A stretch of DNA of 64,000 nucleotides from Galaxea fascicularis (taxonomy: Eukaryota > Cnidaria > Anthozoa > Scleractinia > Euphylliidae). Below are positions 13,701 through 25,700 of this stretch, piece by piece (positions within the stretch are counted from its first letter, which is position 1; every line of letters starts with the position of its first letter). Below the pieces are notes generated by a model that saw nothing but the letters and a program-made list of their open reading frames with translations, was not told the origin of the DNA and made no database searches. The stretch spans positions 12,448,247 through 12,512,246 of the forward strand of contig OX419338.1 in assembly GCA_948470475.1 (NCBI GenBank), given 5' to 3'. A program made the translations under genes and the position numbers.

Positions 13701-16700
13701 AATTAGGAAAATCTTTTATTCTAGCTCATTTGCATTAGATTCTGCACATGAAAAGTTCGACGTATAAACCGAGCCTTAACTTTCCCGCTTTTTGTTTCTT
13801 TCGTTCGTTCGTTAACTAGTTCTTTCGTCCGTCCGTCCGTCCAACTGTTTGTTTGTAAGTGTGTGCGATGGTACGAAAGGGTAACCAACTTCTAATTGGT
13901 TTTCTCACTGCTGAGTTTGCTAATGATCCGTCAACATGACAGTTCAATGCGTATACCTTTCTGTACTAAAAAAAAAAAAAACTACACTGGGTTTCAACTA
14001 TTAATGCAAAGGTCCCAATTTGAATATAATTGATAGAAATAAGCTATAGCTGCATTATGTTATCAGTGAGGATGACATGCATGTTAAGAATAGGTATGTT
14101 CTTTACCGTTGATCAGAGGGAACTTTATTAAAAGTCCCCTTAGAAGGCGAGACCTTAAGAGAAACAAAAATAAAAGGCAGTTGACAAGCTAGTAACATCA
14201 AAACAATCACTACTTCACTACTAAAGAGAACGACAACACATATACAACCCTTAGATAGAAAGCTACCTATTTGAGTAAGGGTTCCAACACCCAGCAGGTA
14301 GCCTGAGTTCTCGCTGTATATACGTGGTTTCACTTGCTTCGAAGCCATTCAAGCTAATCCAGCCCGGCCGATCACATGTTGACAGAGATATACCACTACA
14401 CCGGGGACTACACCCCGTATTCTGTTTTCGAAGAGTGTGTGGGTGTTGTAAGAGGGGACCTACGGTTTACCGTCCTTATCCGAGAAGATTAGAAAGTCTA
14501 ACCATTTGTCAGTATGATATCATTACAAAGCAGTACTTTCTCCTCAGACCCTGAGTGTTGGTCCGGCCGGGGTTTGACATAGTAGGGACCTTAAAACCCG
14601 CCGCACACGTGAATGAAAGAGCTGAGCAAAATTCCTCGCGAGGCAGTTAGCTCAGCCGTTTCCTCTCGTGTGCGGCAAATTTTCGGTGAGAAATGAGCTA
14701 ACCGGTCGGCGGTAACCATAGCTACATTTCTTATTTCTTCCCTTGCAGCAATAATGGATAGAAGTAAGCACATGCCGCCTTGACAAAACACAAACCAATT
14801 ACACGCACCTCATCCGCAGAGTTCACCACCAACCCAGCCTGGCTCTGCTCCTGTTCAATGATATCTTTGAGACTCGTGGCCGGGGGACTGGGTATGCTAA
14901 TCAGGGAGAGTGGAGACGTTATTAGTGAATCATAAGTGGTAGGCGCCAATAACTCTTTTAAGGGAAGTGGTGAAAACTACTGCACTCAAACAGAACCCAC
15001 AAAACCACAAAATAGATGGTGGTGTCTGCCTGCACCCTCCTTGCCTAACGTCAACTTGAAGATGGTGTCTTCATTGCACAGCCACCCCTCTTTCCAGCAG
15101 TAAAAAAATACAGTGAGATTCAAGCCTCACTTTTCTTGTTTGTCTAGAAATGCTGACTTTTGCTAGCTGGATATTCCTGTGTAAACTCAAATTTAAAAGC
15201 CAATAAACGTTTGTCGGTAATGTTCATAAGATAGGTGAGTCCTGTTCGAGTATAGTAGTTTTGACAGTTCCATAAAAGGGTAAAGATTACAAGGAGATGG
15301 AAGCGAGAAAGGTTCATAAATCAATATTTCATTTTTTTCAACAAACCTTTCTTTATTACTCCACGCCGGTTTCTCAGGTGAAGGTACCTTCAGTGAAAGA
15401 ACTAAATGTATAAGTATGCGACCTACGTAATTTCTTAACCCAAGAGAAAAAAAATAATACAGCCAAAATTGTTTACTGAGCATGTGAAAATTGATGTACG
15501 CTAAGTCAGTTGGAAACAAATTCTGAGTGGTTCACAGTAGCTGGATCAGTACCCTTCCATAGGACCTTCAAGGTAAGCAAGGCGACTGGTTGTGGGGCTA
15601 TTAATTGCATACTCGGAATGTATCGGATACGATGGGAAACCATAGCACACTTTGCATAAAGCCGCAGCTACACGAGCGAATTTTTGCTTTTTAGTGTCGC
15701 TTCGCCTGCACGCGATGAAAATCACACTTGTAGCCACCCTCCCAAGTACTCAGATGGCGGCAGCTCAAAAGTCGCAGGAAAAAAAATCGCGAAAACGAAT
15801 TCAATAAGTTGAACTTTTCGCGACAAAAACACAGACTAGCCTTTGTCACTCGTGTAGCCACCACCGCGCGCCGGCGACGCAAATATTTCCAGAAAAAAAC
15901 ATTGCATCACCATCGCAAACAAAACATCGCTCGTGTAGCCGCGGCTTAAGCAACTGCGCACCAACCCCTCCCCTAACCCAGCACTGAAACTGTCTAACTG
16001 TGTTGGCACAGTGGAAACAGCTTTAGTTAGGTTTCACCGCTCTCCTATCGGCCAACCGATTCAGTAACAGGAATAACTAAAATCTACGCGCCTCAACCAA
16101 AAAGGATGCTAATCTAACCTTATTTGTGGCATTTTCTTTCTTCTGTGATGCGTGTTCCACTCCTGCAGTGACTTCCGTAAGTTTGTCAGCATGCTGCTTT
16201 TTATCACAAGCTCTTCTATTTGGTCTGATAACCTCTGGCGTGTTCTTACGGTACCACAAACCACCAGCCTCTGTCGCCTGAGACAAAAGATGAAAAATAA
16301 AGCTTTTAGAAATAAAAATCCCACAATTTTCAGACTAAAGCTTCTGGACAAAAACAAAAACACGTCGCGTAGTGCTTACTTTGCAAAACTAGTGTTACTA
16401 ACTAAATTGATTAAACTGGTACAAACTGGTTTGGCCTTTATTACCTTAATCAGTGGAGGTAATAAGTAGGGGGCTAATTGCTAGATACAAACGTATGTTG
16501 AGCTACAGGGTCAAAGAGAATTTCCGATTGAAAGTCGGACAACGTCAACAGGTAATTATGGTGAAGGATCACGAATGAATCGCTTTTCCTCAGCCAAGGT
16601 ACATATAACTCCCCTCATCTTTTAGAAAGTGAAGAACAAAATCGTGCACAACAAAGTTCAGCAAATGATACAAGACTTCGCCGTTTTCTTTACGACTTGT

Positions 16701-17551
16701 TAAGCAACTTACCTGTGACAAGGTGCCTTGGTGGTCCTGTGGTGCACGTTCGACTGTTATGACTGTATCACTGATGTCTTTCTCTTCGGGCATTGGGGAA
16801 TCACGGCCAAAATCCTCCTGCTGCCGAAACACTTCATCGTTCTCTTTCATGCACGACTTCTCAACTAAGAAAAAAATATAATTATTATTTCAGAGATGTA
16901 TGCCATATAACAGAAAAAAAGTTATCAACTCCGCTGAGTGGCTCTAGTTATCTCAATTATCACCATTGGTTAACTTAGTAGGGAGATTTGGGAAAAGAAG
17001 ACGCAAAGTCAATGACAATGTAAAAGCGCGCAAAAAGGAATGAACGCGACTTCCCTTTAAAATAAAATCTCGGGGTTACGGTAAGAAAATTTAAAAAGGA
17101 TTTGAACCTGGGACATGCTTCCGCACCTAACCGCCCTACCGTTCTCTACAAAGCTCTACGAACCTTCTCCGGCTTGGTTTTCCTCTGCAGTTTCAGGGAT
17201 GGCGACATCTTGCTCACTTTCACTCTTGGATGACTTTTTCCTTCCGGTGTTCTTTCGACGCTTTCCTGGACATGGTTCAGGGCTTTCGTTAAGGATGGTA
17301 TCGTGTACATCTGAAGGGGTTATTACACGCCACGCCATGCCTGGAACCTGAATTACAATAATAGTTTAGGAAGACGAAAACGCCGAGTTTAAAATGATAA
17401 ACAAATTGTTAGCAACGTCAGCTAGAAGAATGTTACAATCTGTATAGTTTCCAGATGCGTGAAATCATTTCTTCAAAGGAAAACACCTACCAGACTTCGA
17501 TAAGCTTTCGAAGTTTCTTCAAGTGCTTCATCGCTCAAAGATTCCAAAATC
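10778..17551 (-). CDS. IBTK: IBTK exons 22-34: disordered tail and conserved C-terminus
   Basis: Residues about 930-1408. Mostly low-complexity, serine/lysine/acid-rich and probably disordered. Conserved islands are SPPATSLKDIIEQEQ (exon 27), RVSQKQRKRSKSN (exon 29), VKSLRDLMLEEEQ (exon 30), SVAFSTILESQEQE (exon 32) and the C-terminal block LEERAMDELVQYYG ... EFVTVERI (exon 34). Exon 31 extends to the donor at 12074 (AAAAAG/GTACAG), which alone keeps phase into exon 32. Exon 33 is 31 bp. Confidence 0.88.
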
Positions 17552-19706
17552 CTGTACAACAGTAACAAGACCTATCATTAAAACAGTAAGTACATAAAAA
17601 AACATGTATCATATCAACAGACTGGCTTCTTCTCTATTGATGGGCCAAACTCACCGAAAAGTAAACCCAGTAAAATAACACAGAAAAATCATTGCTAAAC
17701 AAAGGAAACATTTGAGATTAGGTAACTCAGTAGAGGAATATGTAGACTGCAACTAAAGAGAGCAAACCGTGGATGAAAAGAAATGACGACCAAGTCTGCA
17801 TGACGGACTTCTTGGGGCCGTTTCTCGAAGCTCCCGGTAATTACCGGACTCGTTAAGTTTTGTTTTCCATTCCACATGGAAGCTTCAACAGTTTTGAAAA
17901 TTATATAGTAAAGTTATCAGCTAAAGAAACAAAATGGACTTCATTAGCAGTCAGAACACACCCTACTTTTACGAGATTTTGAGTTCAAAATATGGTTTGT
18001 GGTGCCGTTAAGTTACCGGGACTTTCGAGAACCGGGCCACAAGGAGGGAAATTTTGCCCTCACTAATTGATACTGGCAACTGACCACTGTTATATTGCGT
18101 AGTCATATCCCAGCTAAACAAGAGCAGACGATCTTGTCTATATTTGACCGAAAATGTGTATGTATACTGCAGTATGGTTCAACTGAGATTTTTCGCTGTT
18201 GTTTGTTTTTATTTTCTTTAATGGTTATTGTCAGTTTTCAAACCTGTTCTCCATCACACTCTCCAGATTGTTGGTAATGAACTCCGTACAGACATCTCGA
18301 AGCTGAGTAGCATTGTACAGCATTGAGAACTCCAAAATTTCATTGACGTTCTTTAAAGTGACTAACGAGATATAAAAATAACACAAAAAAGAGACTTTGT
18401 ACAACTCCACAGAGATGCTTATTGTCAGCTACAGTGTCTCTGTGAAAACTCACTGAAAGTCTGCGTTACATCAAACAGTTTAAATACAAACAAACAGCGT
18501 CAGCAATTTTGCTCTAACAAACCAAATTGCTATCGGCACCAAAACGTTTCAACGACACTGCAGCATAACCCACTGACCGACTATCAGAAAAACCGGATTC
18601 ACTTCGCAAACTATGTAAATTGTGATAGAATGTACGGGAACTCAACGCAGGATCCTATCGCCAAAAAAGTTAAAAAACGGACATTTTGACGTTTATATGA
18701 CACGCTGTAACCTGTAAGTTATTAAATGCTGTAAACTTTCTTCGCGCAACAGCGTAGCGTTAACCTGCACCAAGAAAACATACTTAGGTGGCCACTGAAG
18801 GCCACTAAGCCTCTATCCATTATAGGAAAAAAACTTACTAAGATTTGCAATGACAGCCTCACAACTTTCCCTCAGCCGGCAAATCAGCAACTGAAAATTA
18901 GCAATGTAAACGTGAACATCAAATTTGCAAAAAGTCAACGGGGGGAGGGGAAATTAAAGAGTTTAAGACGACTTCAAGATTACTCAGCAGGAGAACCATA
19001 TTCTCTATACTCACATTTCCTCGACCAAGAAGCGGACATTACAGACATCACAAACCATTAGTACAGAAGGCAATACCGTTGCTTTGACGAAGGATCGTAC
19101 TTCACTGTGACACTTACTGGGGAATTTTAGACGATTTGAATACCAGTACGAGATTTCTTAAAACATAAAACTGTAAAAACGAACGATAAAATCCGACGTT
19201 TCGGAGTAGTCATGACTCCATTATCAAGGAAAATATAAACGAGATCATGCAAATTACAGCATTTAAAAAAATACTTCCAGTCGCGTGTCCTGTGATACTC
19301 CCAATTACTGCTTAGTTGGCATACCCAAGTTAACGACTACGTGGGCAGCCTGTGGTTCAACCGCAACTTTTGTCCTCACAGCCACCATCACCACTACGCC
19401 AATACCTAAGGGAACAACGTAATGAGTATACCTGATCTGACACAATAAGAATGTGTCCCAGCAACTCCAGATCTGTAATCTCTGTAAAAACAATACAAAG
19501 AAGTGTTGCTTCAGTTATTCATTTTGTTTTTCCGAGTCAAAAACTGAGTGACAGGAAGAAAAGACAAGGAATAAATAGACTTTGACGAGCTGTTGACGTA
19601 ATGATGACGCAGCAAAGAGAATTCACATTTTGATAATCAAAGTTAACAAGTTGTTTTCCTTTTTTTCGTCGCGGTGTTTTCTAAAAGAAATAGAAAACAT
19701 GTCCCC

Positions 19707-19740
<34 letters not shown>

Positions 19741-22700
19741 AGTTTGGGAGAACTCGAAAAAACTGTAGAAACACTCGCCTGCGACTCCTGTTCCCACAGC
19801 ATTTCTCGTTCTCCCAAACTTCCACTCGTATTTCTATAACTCGATAGAAACACGGTACATGTTTTCTATTTCTTAAATGCAGCGCAGCTACTATTTCTTC
19901 ACCTTGTATCTTTTCAGCTTGCCCAGAGTACAGAAAGTCCAAAACCACCTCCAGGATGACTGCTGGAAACGGTAACTTTATAGTCTTGGAGTGTTCACTG
20001 GCCTTCAAAGGGAAGTGAGATCGGGTGTATTTCCTCCTGCTTATTCTAAAGAGGCTTGTGGTTTCACTGAACTGTGTAACTATAGCAACCTAGTGTACCT
20101 TCGCCGCTTACTTACCGCAAATCTGTGATCTGTGAGGAGTATCATTGTGCATACGGAAGAAAGTTTCGTTTTCGTAGGTAAATACTTTTCAGACGCCTGG
20201 TTTATTTTTTAATAGAGAAAACCGTGAAATTGATATTTAGTTACCTCCAACCAACCACTGGCCCACATGCTTCGAAAATAATCTGTAATTATAAAAGAAA
20301 ACAAAGAGCTTCGTAAACGATTAAATTACACTTCTCCGCACTAAACGTCCTAGCTTCAACTGGAAATGATGGCAACACTTTTTTAGACAGTTTCAAATGG
20401 CTACAACCAGCAAGCATACAAAACTGTACTGCAACTAACAGAATGCTTTCAAGTGATATACCACGGAATATCCCTGGAATATTTGTTGTATACACACGGA
20501 CTTTTAGGCGAGTGTGTATGCAAAGAAAATACAAGTGACAAGTGAGATATTGCATGGTATGTCACGAGAAAGCATTGCATAACTATTTTATACCACGTTC
20601 TAGAAAATACATGGCCTGACAAGCAATGTAATACACGGAGGTTCAGTGGAATACTGCCGAATAAACTACGGCCTCCCTGCATTCTGATTGGCTGTATTTT
20701 CTAAGGCACGGTATAAAATTATCTATAGATACTGACTTTTCCACCGGAAAGAATAACCCGCTCTTCTAACAAGTGGGCCACACCTTCGCACTGATATCTT
20801 CACCAGAAAGTACAGATATACTGATAAGTGGACATTAGCTTTAGTTTGGGGAGCAGGGTTGGCGCAGTGGTGAGAGCGCTCGCCTTCCGCCAATGTGTCC
20901 CGGGTTCGATTCCCAGACTCGACGTCGTAAGTGGGCTGAGTTTGTTGGTTCTCTACTCTACTCCGAGAGGTTTTTTGCCGGGCACTCCGGTTTTCCCCTC
21001 TCCTCAAAAACCAACATTTGATTTGATTTGAGTTGAGTTGAGTTACAGTCTCCCCAATTAGTAGAGCACCCATGTTGAGCTAGAAAGATTATAGACTTAG
21101 ATAAAGTTATAATTATTGTTATTGGTTACGCAGCTAGAAGAACCGCAAGCGAATACATACCAAGCTGAGCTACTAAAACACACTTGTGACACGGCAGCTC
21201 AGATCCGTCCTCAGATATAATCACGACATCGTAGAGTTCGGGACTAGCAAAAGAAATAATAACATACTATGTTCAATGGACATCCAATCGACCCGAGTAA
21301 AGTGCAAAAAGTGTCTGCTAGAGAACACTCGGCCTCAAAGAAGTTTCACAGGACTCAATAAACTATTATTGATCAACGCTATTACAGTAATGTCCTGTTA
21401 TAAGAACAACACATGACCATGCACGACGTCAGACAGGCGATCAGCGTCACTTAAATAATATTTTGAGAGTCGACATTAACAACATAACATCAACTAAAGC
21501 AAATTAAAGTGTCTCGTCAAACATATACCCACGGGGCTAATTTGACCCGTGACTGTTTTTCGAAAAAGAATTCAACTAGCTTGGGCTGTCAGCAACCGTG
21601 GGCTCTATCCCAAATACACTATTTTCGGACTACCTTTTACTGGTGAAGGATTGGCGGTTATTGAGTACGAATTCCCACTTTCAAACCAGTCACCTCCGCT
21701 GAACCCTCACGCTTCCTTGTTGCTTACCAGCAGATCAGGAGATCGTAGCGGAAACAAGATTGATGTCACTAGTGATCATCTTAAGTACGCGAACAAGATA
21801 AGAAAAGTCGTACCGCCCCTCGTACTCAAATCTAAAAGTTCCTAATGACGCCAAGGAAGCTCTCATTTGTGGCGGGGGCATATTCCAGTAAATACCATAC
21901 AAATTCAACAAACGTGCTCACCAGTTTGTTCTTGATAATGGAACCACCTCACCACCAATCAAACTTTCGTTTTGTTCGTCTTTCCTAACAGCAAGGATAA
22001 GATATTAGTCGATGCTTGGCTGTCTGTTATTCATAACATGAGCGACAATAAACAAACATCGTGTAGCACCCACAGTACCTCACAGAAGCCGTTTTTTCCC
22101 TGCTATCACTTTCCTTCATTTGCAATAAATTCATGATATCTGTTTTTGCAGCATCATCACCATTATTCAATAAAAACTGTTCACCATCCTCTACAGTCGG
22201 CGACGTGAAATCATCCAAGTCTCTTTTGGCCAAGTGAACCAAGTCTGCTAGAACATAATCCGAGATGGCGGGTTCTTCATCACACTCTGGCGTTACCTTC
22301 TTTTCGCCTGTAATTTTCTCGGTTTCAACTGATATTTTCTTTTTATTCTTGCCTTTTTTCGAGCTGTGGAAACCATTCTTTCCTTTCACGGTAAAGTCTT
22401 TCATGAATAGCTCTTTGTCGCTAACTTCCTCGCCGCTGTATAGCCGTTTCAGCCAAGACATAACCACAGCACAGTCAAGATTCTCGTGTAGGGGAATACT
22501 TCTTACTCTTTTGCCAGGCATTTGAGGACAGTTTTCTTTATTTTCGCAAATTAGTTGGCGACACTTGACACTTCTTGATGCCACGACAAAACCATGGGCT
22601 GGAATTACCTGGCCTTTGACCTAATGGATGAACAAACGTTGTAGCTGGCTTTTACATGCGCATACAGTTAACTGGTCTGAAAGCCACTTTCAACTGGAGC

Positions 22701-25700
22701 TTGTCACTTAAAAGCCAGTTATGAGGATGAACGACTTAAAAAATACGTTACCAGAAATTCAACATCGTGGATGTCATCTTCGCAAGTCGTTTCCTCCAAC
22801 AATTGAGTCAAATTCTGCCACATTTGTTCTCGGCTTACACGGGGAAGTTTCTTCAACCTGTAATGAATAACAGGAGGAAATTGAAAGGGTTACCCTTGTT
22901 ATTTCAGCATACTACTCGACAACGTTTGGAATACAGTGAAAAGAAAAACAGTTAGAATTCTCCTACAACTTCCATACTACTTTACTCATTTCATGTAAAC
23001 ACACCCTTCTTTTGAGGAGACCTGAAGCACAGCAAAACCTCTAGACTTGCTATCAGTAAAAACACGAAGTCCTCGGTGAATGAACGGAATCCTTTCAAGA
23101 CAGTATTCCACAACATCTTTCTTGGACGTCTCCTCCACCAGTAAACTAAGAACACTGCTGTTAAAGGGTGACTGCACAAGTTCATTATCTCTGTCCTTGA
23201 CAAGGTTATTGAGGGGTGATGGGGTGGGAGGCGAATGCGCAAGGGTACATTCGGTCCAAGACGAAGTTGAGGTAGAGCGTTTTCTCTTCTTGAAACCACC
23301 TTTCACTGGACTGGCTTTTGTTTGGTTGGATACACAAGTAAAAGCTTCACCATGATCTGAAATTTAACAGTAGCAGGGAAAAGGTAATCTGACGCACGGT
23401 TTTCTAGACATGCGGAAAGGAAGGATAGGAGCTGTTCCAAAACGGGCTTCGAATGACAACTGACGTTTGCTTAACCAATTATCATTAACTTTTGACAACT
23501 TACCAGACACAATCAGGAACTGTTTTCCAACAGCGAAATCTCTCACTGATAAAAACGAGCAAACAATGGTTAGTTAAAACATCAGTGAAACTGTTCAGAA
23601 TTTTTACTACGAAAGTAGTCAAACGAATAACTACATTATGGGGCCAAATGCCACTTTTGTTAATAAAAGTTTAATTAATAATTTGAGACAACATATCTGG
23701 ATGATTTTTTGAGGAGTGATCAAACCTTGACTCTACCATCATCAAGCCAAACAAAAGATTACACCAAACATAGAAACCAAAGTAGTGCATAAAGATGATT
23801 CCAGAGAGGAAGTAAAACGGAGAAGAATAGGGTAGCAACGTTTCATCATTAATATTTATCACTCAAAAACAAAATCTCAACGTGATGGCTAGACGATGGA
23901 AAAGTAGCCTGCGAGCAAGCTCTCCGAGGGAGTCTGGCGGCGGGGCTGGAAAAAGAGAGCTTGCAACTACGTCTCTGTAATTTGAATCTCTGCATCGAAT
24001 TTTTCGATGCAAAATGCTGATTGGCGTTTTTTAATGTTTGTTTACATTTCGTGTTCGTTTCCGCTTCGCGCTAATTGGCGAAAATCTGACAGCTCAGTCG
24101 ACGCGGAGCCACAAGGGAATTGGAGGCGGGTATTCAACCTACAGAGAGAGACGTAGGTTGTTTACCATTTACCAAAAAATTTTGGAAATTTCGGTTGGAA
24201 TGTAAATGGTAAGGCTATTTTGGTGGTCCCGACCGGAAAATTTCCAAAATTTTCAGAACGTCTTGAAAGGTAGTTCAAAATTTCCAACCGGAATTTCCGA
24301 ACGCAAAATGTGTTTACCATTTCCGATTTCCACCAGTTCCAAGCAAATGGTACACGCCAATCCTGAACGGAATTTTTCATTGGGGATTTTTGCTTACCAT
24401 TTGTACAAACCGTCGACCGACCGGTTTTCCCATATAAATAGTAAACAAACGTAGTTGCAAGCTCTCCTTTTCCCGCCCCGCCGCCAGACTGCCCCGGAGA
24501 GCTTGCTCGCAGGCTAAGTGGAAAAGAAAAGATCTCTGTGCCTAGTATGTAAAACGGCGAAGATGCTCCAGCATTTAAAGGTACAGTATTTACCTGTTAT
24601 TGGTCGGTTGTAGTACCAGTAGCATTCTCTGGGTGAACTGAAATCAGGTTTCCACTGGAACACCTGATATACATAACAGAATCGTAAGCTGAAACTGTGT
24701 CATATCAAGTAGTTATCAGTCAAATCTTGAACTGAACAAGCTCGGTACACATGTAAGGGCCCCGAACCTACAACCTCCGTAACACCGGTCGGATGCTCTA
24801 ACCACTGAGCTACAGGAACCCCTGGTGAGCTAGGTTGTTTATCTAGGTTCTTATACAAAGTGTCCCACTATGGTCTGCGGGCTCGACAATGTAAATGTGA
24901 ATCAGACATGATAATGATTTCTTTTCAGTTGTCCTTTCGCCCGTTGCCAAGCGACTAGCATATCATCATTCTCACGGGCATATTACACCATTACCATCAT
25001 TAATAATCATTATCATGTCTGATTCACATTTACATTGTCGAGCCCGCAGACCATAGTGGGACACTTTGTATTAGAACCTAGAGAAACAACCTAGCTCACC
25101 AGGGGTTCCTGTAGCTCAGTGGTTAGAGCATCCGACCGGTGTTACGGAGGTTGTAGGTTCGATACCTGCCTGGGACTCTGATTTCTTTTCAGCCCGTTGC
25201 CAAGCGACTAGCATATCATCATTCTCACGGGCATATTACACCATTACCATCATTAATAATCATTATCATGTAAGGGCCCCGTTTACATGGATACATTCCC
25301 TTGTTAAATAGAAACGTCCACCTCACACTTTCATAAATATTCTCCACAGTGGAAATGTTGACGAAGTGAAAACGCATCTGTTTCAATGACGACCTTTCTT
25401 CGCAACGCATCCAGTGGATGACAAATATGCAATTATAGAAACGACCCCAGGTGGATGGCAAAAACGCAAAGCCTTTCTGTGTATATCACGAAAATGCAAT
25501 CGTGTCGATGACAAAAAAATCAAAGTGTATCAGTGCCGGGCAAGAAAACGCAACCTTTTGGAAACACTTTAAAACGTAGGTGTGTGTGAGGTTAAACCGC
25601 GATCTTCTCAAAACGCGCATCCATACGGAGGGTGAAAGCTTATACGCGTATACAGTTGAAACGTCTTATAACGTGATATTGCTTGATTTCATATACGTGA

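Noticed and set aside
25095..25170. Possible tRNA gene
   Set aside because: Boxes are present but the acceptor arm does not close and an inverted copy lies nearby with the same downstream body; it is the head of a SINE.
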